Assembly: GCA_934272785.1 (NCBI GenBank)
Contig: CAKQSE010000005.1
Location: 8,825-72,824 of the forward strand
DNA from: an uncultured Alphaproteobacteria bacterium
GTDB lineage: Bacteria; Pseudomonadota; Alphaproteobacteria; Rs-D84
Reading direction: 5' to 3'
Length of the DNA stretch: 64,000 bases
The notes beneath the pieces are model-generated. The model did no database searches. It saw nothing but the letters and a program-made list of their open reading frames with translations, and was not told where the DNA came from. A program made the translations under genes and the position numbers. Below, piece by piece: positions 8,967 through 16,644 of the stretch (within the stretch, counting starts at the first letter, position 1; each line of letters begins with the position of its first letter).

Positions 8967-8999
8967 CATTGCTCTCTGCGCTCTGCTCTCTGCTCTCTA
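8967..8999. repeat. Dispersed 33-base CTCTCTG repeat, copy 1
   Basis: Starts CATTGCTCTCTGCGCTCTGC. It matches 42737-42769 at 29 of 33 positions by hand alignment. Both copies lie directly beyond the terminator of a minus-strand gene, between convergent genes. Confidence 0.75.
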
Positions 9000-9000
9000 T

Positions 9001-9028
9001 AAATAAACGCGCCATCGGCGCGTTTATT
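9001..9028 (-). terminator. Terminator of the phosphofructokinase gene
   Basis: 13-base perfect stem AAATAAACGCGCC with 3-base loop; it overlaps the last base of the stop codon. Confidence 0.8.
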
Positions 9029-10107
9029 TATTTTACCTCGCCAATATAAATCCCCATATGATGGGCGACGTCCAGTAACGGATCGTCGGGTGATACATAC
9101 GCGTCCGATGTCTTTAAGCCCGGAATCTTTGGGTCGTCGGATATTTCGCCCGCGGCAAAAAAGTCTGCCATGCTGACCGTTTTAACCTGGTTGCCGTCCA
9201 GTGCGGTTATAACATATGTTTCATTGTTTTCAATTGCGTGCAATGCGCAATCGGCGAAACGTGTTGCCAATATCCGGTCGCCAGATGTCGTGTCGCCGGC
9301 GCGCTGGATATGTTCGGGGTATGCCGTGCGGTTTGCAATTCCCGCCGCGGTCAATTTGCGTGAAATGATGTCCGCCGGTCGACCCGAATGACCGCGCATT
9401 GATACCCCTTCGGATACCATGATGATGCCGTAATCGGTTGATGCGTTTTTCACGTGTGATATTACCGCGTCCAGGTCGAATTTTATTTCTGGAATCAATA
9501 TGACATCGGCACCGGCGGCAACGCCCGCATTTAATGCCAATGCCCCGCAATCGCGCCCCATTGATTGCACAACGAACCAGCGATGATGACTGCGTGCGGT
9601 CAACATCAATTGATCACAGAACGTTGTCAGTTGCCATACCGCCGTATCAAATCCAACCGTGCGATCGGTCAATGGAATATCCATATCAATTGTTTTTGGG
9701 ATACATATCAATTGCAGGTCTGCATATGTTGCGCGATTGCCCCAGGCAAGCGAAAAACTGCCGTTGCCACCGACCAAAATCAATGCGTCCAGTTTCAATT
9801 TCTGCAATGCCGCGCGCAGTCGTCGGTTAAATTGCGCAACCGTGCCATTTGCGGCGGCGGTTTCAAAATTCATTACACCAGCGTGGCCATTGTGCAGAAA
9901 GCTGCCCGCCAGACGCGCATTTTCAATTGGTAATACACTGTTGGTCAATTCAATGGTTTGTGGTGGCGTCGCGCACAGGCCATCTGTGCCGTCCATAATC
10001 CCGATAACGCGCCAATGACGCATCTGGGCACCGCGCATAATTCGCTGAATTACCGTGTTCAGACCGGAACAATCCCCCCCGGTCGTCATAATACCTATTG
10101 TTTTCAT
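9028..10107 (-). CDS. 6-phosphofructokinase (PfkA family, phosphoryl donor uncertain)
   Basis: Phosphorylates fructose 6-phosphate in glycolysis. The 359 residues start MKTIGIMTTGGDCSGLN after an AGGGGAG site; the frame runs further upstream but without a ribosome-binding site. Catalytic features are IPKTIDMDIPLTDRTVGFDTA (catalytic Asp kept; the usual Asn of TIDND is Met) and GGNGS. In E. coli numbering, Gly at 104 is the ATP-type residue, whereas Lys at 124 (PKTID) is the pyrophosphate-type residue, so the donor cannot be assigned from sequence. Substrate residues include GRDCGALAL (canonical MGRxxG). It stands alone, divergent from the LysM gene. Confidence 0.9.
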   Translation of the reverse strand: MKTIGIMTTGGDCSGLNTVIQRIMRGAQMRHWRVIGIMDGTDGLCATPPQTIELTNSVLPIENARLAGSFLHNGHAGVMNFETAAANGTVAQFNRRLRAALQKLKLDALILVGGNGSFSLAWGNRATYADLQLICIPKTIDMDIPLTDRTVGFDTAVWQLTTFCDQLMLTARSHHRWFVVQSMGRDCGALALNAGVAAGADVILIPEIKFDLDAVISHVKNASTDYGIIMVSEGVSMRGHSGRPADIISRKLTAAGIANRTAYPEHIQRAGDTTSGDRILATRFADCALHAIENNETYVITALDGNQVKTVSMADFFAAGEISDDPKIPGLKTSDAYVSPDDPLLDVAHHMGIYIGEVK

Positions 10108-10132
10108 AATCTCCCCTATGTGTATCGGTTTG

Positions 10133-10161
10133 ATTATAGCATATTTAAGTTGACAAAGAAA
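10133..10161 (-). promoter_or_regulatory. Promoter of the phosphofructokinase gene
   Basis: Minus-strand TATAAT with a weak TTTCTT 17 bases upstream; leader of about 20 bases. Confidence 0.4.
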
Positions 10162-10218
10162 GATTATTTGCAATAATTTGTCCAGTGTTAAATTTAATCT
10201 GGTTATGGAGATTGCGGT

Positions 10219-11340
10219 ATGGCAAAACAAAACAAAAAAATCAAACGTTCAACAGACGATTTAATCAATGACGCAATTGCGCAGCAAAATTCATGGATGG
10301 AAAATCGTCGCAACTTTGCCAGACGCTTTTTAAAGACATTGAATATATTTGCCCGCCCCGCCCCGCGCGGTGATGACGCGACCGTGGTCACGTCTGAAAA
10401 ACAGAGCCGGCACACCGGCCTGCGTGCGTATTGGTTCCCAATCCTGTGCGCAATAGTGGTGATATTTGTTGCAATCTGGGTTATGTTTGTTCGTGGCGCG
10501 GCGCAACCACGTGTGGTCGTTGTCCCGGCAATCCCGGAACCGGTTGTTCAGGCGGTTGAAAATTCTGTTCCGTCATTTGATATTGTGCGTATTGAACCGG
10601 CGGGCACGTTGGTTATTGCTGGTCGTTGGGTCCCACACCAGAACATATCTATCGTCATCAATGGCAAGATTGTTGCAACCGAACGCACAGATTCCGAAGG
10701 CGAATTTGTTTATGCCCCAACCCGCGTGTTTGAACCAGGTAACTATACAATATCATTGATTGGTGCCGCACCGGCGGTTAAGTCCACCGAAAATGTATTC
10801 GTGTATATTTCCCCACGTGGATATAAAAATTCTGTGTCGCTGTTGATGACACGCGACGGCAGCACGATGTTACAGGCCCCGACAATGTTGGCCGATGGCG
10901 ATTTGGTCGTGTCAAAAATTGATTATCTGGACACAGGGCGTATTGTTGTGACGGGTGATGCACTGCCGCGTTTGCGCGTGTCGTTGTCGCTGAACAACAA
11001 ATACATCGGTTTTGCCCGCGTGTCGGATCACAAGCACTTTGGTCTGGGCGCAGATGTCGGTGAATTAGAAACTGGCAAAGAATACGTTCTGACTGTGCGT
11101 CTGCACGATGGTGATGGTCGCACCGTTGCCCAGGTCGGACATCGCTTTACAATGCCAGAAATGACCGGTGATGATGATACGTATTACACCGTGCGTCGTG
11201 GCGATTGCCTGTGGATTATTGCGCGTAATTTCCTGCGCCGTGGAATTCTGTTCAGCATTATCGCCGAACGCAATAATATCGAAAATCCTGATTTGATTTA
11301 TCCAAAGCAATTATTACAAATTCCCGTTGATGGGAAATAA
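10219..11340 (+). CDS. Membrane-anchored LysM domain protein
   Basis: 373 residues: a basic cytoplasmic N-terminus (about 1-72), one transmembrane helix (WFPILCAIVVIFVAIWVMFV, about 74-95), a periplasmic region with Ig-like beta segments (DIVRIEPAGTLVIAGRWVP onward), and a C-terminal LysM (about 320-372: YTVRRGDCLWIIARNFLRRG, ending in PKQLLQIPVDGK). LysM modules bind peptidoglycan N-acetylglucosamine, so it probably tethers the inner membrane to the wall. It is a single-gene unit followed by a terminator. Exact role unknown. Confidence 0.85.
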   Translation: MAKQNKKIKRSTDDLINDAIAQQNSWMENRRNFARRFLKTLNIFARPAPRGDDATVVTSEKQSRHTGLRAYWFPILCAIVVIFVAIWVMFVRGAAQPRVVVVPAIPEPVVQAVENSVPSFDIVRIEPAGTLVIAGRWVPHQNISIVINGKIVATERTDSEGEFVYAPTRVFEPGNYTISLIGAAPAVKSTENVFVYISPRGYKNSVSLLMTRDGSTMLQAPTMLADGDLVVSKIDYLDTGRIVVTGDALPRLRVSLSLNNKYIGFARVSDHKHFGLGADVGELETGKEYVLTVRLHDGDGRTVAQVGHRFTMPEMTGDDDTYYTVRRGDCLWIIARNFLRRGILFSIIAERNNIENPDLIYPKQLLQIPVDGK

Positions 11341-11372
11341 AACAAACCGGCAATCGCCGGTTTTATTTTTTA
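11341..11372 (+). terminator. LysM gene terminator
   Basis: AAACCGGC-aatc-GCCGGTTT stem followed by TATTTTTT. Confidence 0.85.
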
Positions 11373-11500
11373 AGAACGGGAATTCCTCGGCATTAAAAAT
11401 GCCTGCGGGCAAACCGTGACGATTTCGCTGCGTTACACTTGCAAAATCTACTTGTTTTCGAACCCTCTAGTCGGGTTCTCTTCCGTCGCCACATGCCAAA
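11373..11500. other. Intergenic stretch with two hairpins, no gene
   Basis: Non-coding between the convergent LysM and tRNA-Gly terminators. It holds GGCATT/AATGCC and GAACCC/GGGTTC inverted repeats. No promoter or open frame of note. Confidence 0.4.
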
Positions 11501-11501
11501 A

Positions 11502-11528
11502 ATAAAATCGGCAAAACGCCGATTTGAT
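11502..11528 (-). terminator. tRNA-Gly terminator
   Basis: On the minus strand AAATCGGC-gttt-TGCCGATTT followed by TATTTTTGG, directly downstream of the tRNA. Confidence 0.7.
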
Positions 11529-11531
11529 TTT

Positions 11532-11605
11532 TGGTGCGGGCGAAGGGAATCGAACCCTCGCCTAAAGCTTGGGAAGCTTTCGTTCTACCATTATACTACG
11601 CCCGC
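11532..11605 (-). tRNA. tRNA-Gly(CCC)
   Basis: Minus-strand cloverleaf with acceptor GCGGGCG/CGCCCGC, anticodon stem AAAGC/GCTTT around loop TTCCCAA (anticodon CCC), T-loop TTCGATT, discriminator A and an encoded CCA. A TATAAA at 11620-11625 with TGGACT 15 bases further upstream may be its promoter. Confidence 0.95.
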
Positions 11606-11729
11606 AGGTTCGGCGCAATTTTATACCTATATGCGGAAAAAGTCCAGAACAAAAAGTTTTTGCTTTTTTGTTGCGGGTGTCTTAGTCTGGTTAGTGCCTA
11701 AACATTATTATTCACTAGCAAGGGAGATT

Positions 11730-12986
11730 ATGATGGCAAATGAAAATATGAATCCGTTGGTCGCCGCACAAAGCCGCGTCAAGGTCGCTTGCGACAAGTT
11801 GGGGTTGCCCGCGGACGTATATGAAATATTAAAGAATCCACAGCGCACACTGGAAGTGTCAATTCCGGTCCGTATGGACGATGGCAGTATTCGCGTATTT
11901 ACCGGATATCGTGCCCAGCATAATACGGCAATCGGCCCGTCCAAGGGCGGCGTGCGTTTTCATCCGATGGTAACCAAGGACGAGGTTTCTGCCTTGTCCA
12001 TATGGATGACATTTAAATGCGCCGTGACGGGGATTCCGTATGGCGGTGGCAAGGGTGGCGTTATCGTTGATCCAAAAACGCTGTCGGTGGGCGAATTGGA
12101 ACGCTTGTGCCGCGGGTATGTCGACGCGATTTATCCAATCTTGGGCGAAAAGAAAGATGTTCCGGCCCCAGACGTCAACACCAATGGCCAGATTATGGCG
12201 TGGATGATTGATGAATACATCAAATTATCGGGCGAGGCATCGTTCGGCACATTTACCGGCAAGCCTGTTGAACTGGCTGGCAGTCTGGGCCGCACCAAGG
12301 CAACAGGACTGGGGATATCAATCATCATTGCCCAGGCGTTACAAACACAAAACAAGCAAATGCGCGGTGCACGTATCGCAATCCAGGGATTTGGCAACGT
12401 GGGCAGTTTTACCGCCAAGTGCAGTTATGATATGGGCGCGAAAATCGTCGCAATTGCGGAATGGAACACAACACTGTTCAATGAAAATGGGATTGATGTT
12501 GACGCGCTGATTGCGTTCAAGGCCCAGAACAACGGCAGTATCAAAGGATTCCCGGGTGCCACTGAAATTGATGTTGCCACGTTCTGGGGATTGGATGTTG
12601 ATGTGTTGTCGCCGTGCGCGATGGAAAACACAATCAACGCCGAAACCGCCCCGCTGATTAAAACCAGCCTGGTGGTCGAAGGTGCCAATGGCCCGACAAC
12701 ATTAGATGGCGAAAAAATCTTGGCGTCGCGTGGCGTAATGCTGGTGCCGGATATTTTGGCCAATGCTGGTGGTGTGACGGTTTCGTACTTCGAGTGGGTC
12801 CAGAACCGTTACGGCTATTATTGGTCCGAGACCGAGGTTGAAGAAAAAGAAATCGCCGCGATGAAAAACGCATTTGACGCGATTTACAAAATCAAAACCG
12901 AATACAACGTTTCCATGCGCGAGGCGGCATATATGCATTCAATCAAGCGTATTGCCAGTGCCATGAAATTACGTGGTTGGTATTAA
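11730..12986 (+). CDS. Glutamate dehydrogenase (Glu/Leu/Phe/Val dehydrogenase family)
   Basis: Reversible oxidative deamination of glutamate, linking nitrogen and carbon metabolism. The 418 residues contain the GPSKGGVRFHP substrate site, the catalytic-lysine segment (GIPYGGGKGGV), PAPDVNT and the Rossmann cofactor motif GFGNVGS. ATG 11730 follows AGGGAG; the same frame is open further upstream, through the tRNA-Gly region, but that part is not coding. Length and motifs fit the hexameric NAD-type family; NAD or NADP preference is not resolved. Confidence 0.93.
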   Translation: MMANENMNPLVAAQSRVKVACDKLGLPADVYEILKNPQRTLEVSIPVRMDDGSIRVFTGYRAQHNTAIGPSKGGVRFHPMVTKDEVSALSIWMTFKCAVTGIPYGGGKGGVIVDPKTLSVGELERLCRGYVDAIYPILGEKKDVPAPDVNTNGQIMAWMIDEYIKLSGEASFGTFTGKPVELAGSLGRTKATGLGISIIIAQALQTQNKQMRGARIAIQGFGNVGSFTAKCSYDMGAKIVAIAEWNTTLFNENGIDVDALIAFKAQNNGSIKGFPGATEIDVATFWGLDVDVLSPCAMENTINAETAPLIKTSLVVEGANGPTTLDGEKILASRGVMLVPDILANAGGVTVSYFEWVQNRYGYYWSETEVEEKEIAAMKNAFDAIYKIKTEYNVSMREAAYMHSIKRIASAMKLRGWY

Positions 12987-13018
12987 AAAAATCCCCACAA
13001 ATGTGGGGATTTTTAATT
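12985..13018. terminator. Terminator between convergent gdh and rplS
   Basis: AAAATCCCCACA/TGTGGGGATTTTT hairpin with A and T runs on either side; usable in both directions. Confidence 0.85.
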
Positions 13019-13032
13019 TGAATAAATCCAAA

Positions 13033-13422
13033 TTATTTTGCGTTCTTTTCAGCAGATGCCGCCGCCAAATCTTCGACGATTCTGGCCTTTTTGCCGGACA
13101 ATCCGCGCAGGAAGAACAATTTAGCACGACGAACGCGACCAATACGAACCTTTTCAATTTTTTCAATTGCTGGGCTGTATAATGGGAATTTACGTTCAAC
13201 ACCAACACCATAAGATTCGCGGCGAACCGTGAACGATGCGTTGTTGCCTGTGCCACCATCACGTGCGATAACAACACCTTCGAAAACCTGGATACGGAAC
13301 TTGTCACCATCTTTGATTTTGACGTGAACTTTCAGTGTATCACCCGCTTTGAATTCAGGGATTTTCTTGTTCGCTTTCAGTTTTTCAACCTGGGCTGCTT
13401 CGATTTTTTTAATGATGCTCAT
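13033..13422 (-). CDS. rplS: 50S ribosomal protein L19
   Basis: 129 residues with the L19 core (FKAGDTLKVHVKIKDGDKFRIQVFEGVVIARDGG and RRAKLFFLRGLSGKKARI are recognisable in parts). L19 sits at the 30S-50S interface. It is the last gene of rpsP-rimM-trmD-rplS; its ATG overlaps the trmD TGA by four bases (ATGA), indicating translational coupling. The start is MSIIKKIEAAQ; the longer open frame upstream lies inside trmD. Confidence 0.96.
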   Translation of the reverse strand: MSIIKKIEAAQVEKLKANKKIPEFKAGDTLKVHVKIKDGDKFRIQVFEGVVIARDGGTGNNASFTVRRESYGVGVERKFPLYSPAIEKIEKVRIGRVRRAKLFFLRGLSGKKARIVEDLAAASAEKNAK

Positions 13423-14105
13423 TTTTTGTTTTCCTTTATTAAATCCGGACGACGCTGTTTTGTTATTTCGTCCGATTGTTGTTTCCGCCACCGTTCGATA
13501 TTGCCGTGGTGACCGGACAGCAGGACTTCTGGGACATTGCGTCCACGCCATGCCGACGGGCGGGTGTATAACGGCCATTCCAGCCCCCCGATTTCGAAAC
13601 TCTCGTTTGCGGTGGATTCAGTCCCACCGTGCAGAACATTATCCATCACGCGAACACAACTGTCAATAAAAACTTGGGCGGCAATTTCACCCCCAGACAG
13701 TATGTAATCACCGATTGATAATTCCATTATATCATATTCATCAATGATTCGTTGATCAATTCCTTCGTATCGACCGCACAGCAATGTGTATGTCGCGTTC
13801 GCATCGGCGGCGAAATCGCGCACCATAGACTGGGTCAATGTTGGGCCACGTGGGGAAAAATAGATAATTTTGCCACGCGTTTTGACGGAATCAATTGCCG
13901 CCCCCAGTGCGTCTGGGCGCATGACCATGCCGGCCCCGCCCCCAAATTGTTCGTCATCAACACTGCCATAATTATTGATTGCAAAATCACGAATATTTAT
14001 CGCGTCATATGACCATATGCCGCGATCCAACGCACGACCAACCACCCCGCCGGACAGTGTGCCCGGGAACATTTCTGGGAAAATAGTCAGTATGTTAAAG
14101 TGCAT
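13419..14105 (-). CDS. trmD: tRNA (guanine(37)-N1)-methyltransferase
   Basis: SPOUT-class SAM methyltransferase making m1G37, which prevents frameshifting. The 228 residues show the family N-terminus (ILTIFPEMF), the DEQFGGGAGMVM loop, and the trefoil-knot SAM site (LLCGRYEGIDQRI, then SIGDYILSGGE). It starts 2 bases after the rimM stop and overlaps rplS by four bases. Confidence 0.97.
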   Translation of the reverse strand: MHFNILTIFPEMFPGTLSGGVVGRALDRGIWSYDAINIRDFAINNYGSVDDEQFGGGAGMVMRPDALGAAIDSVKTRGKIIYFSPRGPTLTQSMVRDFAADANATYTLLCGRYEGIDQRIIDEYDIMELSIGDYILSGGEIAAQVFIDSCVRVMDNVLHGGTESTANESFEIGGLEWPLYTRPSAWRGRNVPEVLLSGHHGNIERWRKQQSDEITKQRRPDLIKENKK

Positions 14106-14107
14106 TG

Positions 14108-14572
14108 TTATATCGTAATTGTATTATTTTGCATATCAACGTCGGCCCCCGCAAAGGACACCATGTCGCCGTTATCCAGTTCGATAATGTCGCCGGCACC
14201 ATAGTTTTGAAAGCATGCAACGTGCCCTATTTTGTGACCGTCGCGCATAACGGTAAAACCAATCAAGTCTGATTGATAATATTCGCCATCGGCGACATCG
14301 GGTAACGCGTCGCGCGCGATGAATAATTCGGTCCCGCGCAATCCCTCGGCCGCGGTGCGGTCGGTTATGCCATCAATTCGTGCAACGATAACGTCAGATG
14401 TCGGATTTAGACGGCGCACGAAATGAAATGCGTCGGGCGCGGCGCGGTCGCATATGATTTCCAACGTTTGAAAATCCATCGGACTGGCGGTGTATGTCTG
14501 AACGCGAAATTCGCCCCGGATACCCTGGGGGGCGACGATTTTTCCGACCAAGATTTTTGATTTATCTGACAT
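14108..14572 (-). CDS. rimM: 16S rRNA processing protein RimM
   Basis: Assembly factor for the 30S head. The 154 residues have the RimM N-terminal barrel (VGKIVAPQGIRGEFRVQTYT) and the C-terminal PRC barrel (YYQSDLIGFTVM, then GDMVSFAGADVDM). The chosen ATG (MSDKSKILVGK) fits the family; it has no strong Shine-Dalgarno sequence. It lies between rpsP and trmD in the conserved order. Confidence 0.93.
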   Translation of the reverse strand: MSDKSKILVGKIVAPQGIRGEFRVQTYTASPMDFQTLEIICDRAAPDAFHFVRRLNPTSDVIVARIDGITDRTAAEGLRGTELFIARDALPDVADGEYYQSDLIGFTVMRDGHKIGHVACFQNYGAGDIIELDNGDMVSFAGADVDMQNNTITI

Positions 14573-14623
14573 ATGATATTCACGGAATGCGCCCACGATA
14601 TGTGGGCGCACAGGTTTGCAAAA

Positions 14624-15046
14624 TTATTCTGCGGTTGTTTCCGCTGGTGCTGCGGCTGCTTCTTTTGCAGCGGCTTCTGCGGCGGCCTTTTCTTCGGCGA
14701 TTTTAGCCAATTTTTCAGCCTTGTCCTTGATTTTCATCTGGGTCTTTTCAGACTGCAAGTGCTTTTTTGTCTGAACAGGCACAGGCTTTTTCGCGACCAA
14801 ACCGGCGTTCGCCAAGAAACGATATACACGGTCAGATGGTTTCGCACCCTTGGCCAACCAAGCCTTGATTTTTTCAACGTCTAAAACAACGCGCTTTTCA
14901 TTGTCGCGTGGCAGCATTGGGTCATATTTACCAACGGTTTCCAATGTGTTCCCAGAATTACGTGCGTTACGTGAATCTGTAACAACGACATGATAATACG
15001 GGCGTTTTTTTGCACCGAAACGCGCCAAACGAATAACAGTTGCCAT
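14624..15046 (-). CDS. rpsP: 30S ribosomal protein S16 with Ala/Glu/Lys-rich tail
   Basis: 140 residues. The first ~85 are the S16 domain (MATVIRLARFGAKKRPYYHV, then GNTLETVGKYDPM), and the rest is a low-complexity lysine, glutamate and alanine tail common in alphaproteobacterial S16. ATG 15046 follows TAAGGAGC. It is the first gene of the ribosomal-modification operon and has its own promoter upstream. Confidence 0.96.
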   Translation of the reverse strand: MATVIRLARFGAKKRPYYHVVVTDSRNARNSGNTLETVGKYDPMLPRDNEKRVVLDVEKIKAWLAKGAKPSDRVYRFLANAGLVAKKPVPVQTKKHLQSEKTQMKIKDKAEKLAKIAEEKAAAEAAAKEAAAAPAETTAE

Positions 15047-15186
15047 AATTTTGCTCCTTAGTATTTCTAACTGTTTGACCACACAAGAAAACCACCATCA
15101 AAGACAAAAACTTGTCGGTTGATGTTCCAAACGCATACCGCGAACTGGATTTATTGTGATGGCAATCTTGTGGGATTTGCGGTGCT

Positions 15187-15215
15187 ATTATGATGTAAAT
15201 TTTATCAAAAGTCAA
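15187..15215 (-). promoter_or_regulatory. Promoter of the rpsP-rimM-trmD-rplS operon
   Basis: Minus-strand TTGACT, 17 bases, CATAAT; leader of about 130 bases before rpsP, in which no clear regulatory fold was recognised. Confidence 0.6.
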
Positions 15216-15231
15216 ATAAATATATACATAT

Positions 15232-15260
15232 TTGACATTGTGGGCGGGCAATTGTAAAAT
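15232..15260 (+). promoter_or_regulatory. Promoter of DUF2155 operon (leaderless type)
   Basis: Perfect TTGACA, 17 bases, TAAAAT, then 7 bases to ATG 15268. The alternative in-frame ATG at 15259 lies inside the -10 box, which argues for 15268 as the start. Confidence 0.7.
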
Positions 15261-15267
15261 GCCGGGT

Positions 15268-15627
15268 ATGAGAAGGACTTTTTTATTTTCGTTGGCACTG
15301 GCGTGGGCGTTGGGAATTATGCCGATGGCGTCGCATGCGTATATCAATCGCGACACGGCAACCGTGCGCATTATGAACAAGGCCGCGGGCAAGGTGCAAC
15401 AGGTCAACCTGGCGGTGGGCCGTGCGGCGACGTTTGAAAAACTGAATATAACGGTGCGTTCGTGCAAACAGACCGACCCGTTCCAGGCCGAAGATTATTT
15501 CGCATTTCTGGAAATTTCCAAGTCTGGCGGGGGGCAGATTTTCGGTGGCTGGATGTCGCGCAATGAGCCGGGTGACAATCCGTTGCAAAATGCCGACTAT
15601 GATGTGTGGCTGGTAAAGTGTGAATAA
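15268..15627 (+). CDS. DUF2155 secreted protein
   Basis: 119 residues with a signal peptide (MRRTFLFSLALAWALGIMPM, cleavage near ASHA). The rest matches the alphaproteobacterial DUF2155 pattern: AGKVQQVNLAVGRAATFEKL, then VRSCKQTDPFQAEDYFAFLEI, GGQIFGGWM and YDVWLVKC, with two conserved cysteines. Function is not established; it is often annotated as similar to a 17-kDa complex I component, which the sequence here does not prove. First gene of a four-gene run ending in tsaD. Confidence 0.8.
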   Translation: MRRTFLFSLALAWALGIMPMASHAYINRDTATVRIMNKAAGKVQQVNLAVGRAATFEKLNITVRSCKQTDPFQAEDYFAFLEISKSGGGQIFGGWMSRNEPGDNPLQNADYDVWLVKCE

Positions 15628-15637
15628 GGGGGAATAA

Positions 15638-15943
15638 ATGTTTTCATTAAAAAAATCGTTAAAATTGATAATTGGTGTGGCGGCCTTGGTGTTGGTTGTT
15701 GTTATGTTTTCGTGCACAATGCGGTCGGGCGAATTGGAAAATGGTAATTTAAGTGCCTGGCGCAAGGCGTCGGTTGATCGTCGCACGGCGGCGGCACAAA
15801 TGCTGGTTGCGTCGGACAAGGATACAGACCTGTTGGTTGCGTGCATTGATAAAATGGCAACAATACCAGAATCTGGTGAAATGGATGTTCGCACGGCGGC
15901 GTCCCTGTGCCAGACGGGTATTGAAATCAATCAAAATCAATAA
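15638..15943 (+). CDS. Small membrane-anchored protein of unknown function
   Basis: 101 residues: a hydrophobic N-terminal helix (LIIGVAALVLVVVMFSC, about 11-27) and a polar 70-residue tail with two cysteines. The segment before the cysteine is not a good lipobox, so I read it as a single-span anchor, though a lipoprotein is possible. It starts 10 bases after the DUF2155 gene and ends 5 bases before the next, so it is in the same operon. Family not recognised. Confidence 0.65.
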   Translation: MFSLKKSLKLIIGVAALVLVVVMFSCTMRSGELENGNLSAWRKASVDRRTAAAQMLVASDKDTDLLVACIDKMATIPESGEMDVRTAASLCQTGIEINQNQ

Positions 15944-15948
15944 TTTTT

Positions 15949-16644
15949 ATGCGTTGGGTTGTGGCTGCTTTTATGCTGGTGGGATGCGTGGCGCATAGTG
16001 CCGATGACGCGTCAATTGGTGCCCGGTATCTGGGTGCAAGATATCAGATTGATCCATTGGGCGAGGACCGCGCCCCAGATACAGACCCACTGATACGCAC
16101 AGACGCATTTGACTGCACAACGTTTGTTGAAACGTCACTGGCATCGGGCGATATTGATGCGTTGACCCGAATTCGGTATAAAAACGGTGTGGTTGACTTT
16201 AAAAATCGCAATCATTTTATTGAATCTGATTGGATTCCAAATAATTCTGATATTGTAAGAAATGCCAGTGCGCAATACGGCAAAACCGCCGTGCGTCATG
16301 TTGTAATTGACCGGGCGGCGTGGTTGCGTCGTGTGCATAATATTGACGCCGATGACGCCCCGGTGGCGGTTGATTTGGAATATATCCCATATCAAAACAT
16401 TACGACGATAAACAATACGGTGCCGCTGGTTGTGCTATTTATTGTTGGCAATGATAAAAAAAGTGATACACTGGGCACAGATTTGGCGGTGGTGCACATG
16501 GGATTTTTGTTGCCTGGTGGCACATTGCGACATGCGTCCAGCGTCGCCGGTCGTGTTGTTGATGTGGACTTTTACGAATACATTGCGGCGCGCGCCAGAA
16601 ATAAAAACAACATCGGAATAACATTATTGGAAATAATAAAATGA
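15949..16644 (+). CDS. DUF1460-type amidase-like lipoprotein
   Basis: 231 residues. The N-terminus has a lipoprotein-like signal (FMLVGCVAHS, Cys about residue 13). The body has the DUF1460 (N-acetylmuramoyl-L-alanine amidase-like, NlpC/P60-related) layout: catalytic-cysteine segment AFDCTTFVE, then NRNHFIESDWIPNN, and the histidine segment VVHMGFLLPGG...LRHAS. It probably cleaves cell-wall peptides in the periplasm; this is inferred from family. Its TGA overlaps the tsaD ATG (ATGA). Confidence 0.75.
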   Translation: MRWVVAAFMLVGCVAHSADDASIGARYLGARYQIDPLGEDRAPDTDPLIRTDAFDCTTFVETSLASGDIDALTRIRYKNGVVDFKNRNHFIESDWIPNNSDIVRNASAQYGKTAVRHVVIDRAAWLRRVHNIDADDAPVAVDLEYIPYQNITTINNTVPLVVLFIVGNDKKSDTLGTDLAVVHMGFLLPGGTLRHASSVAGRVVDVDFYEYIAARARNKNNIGITLLEIIK

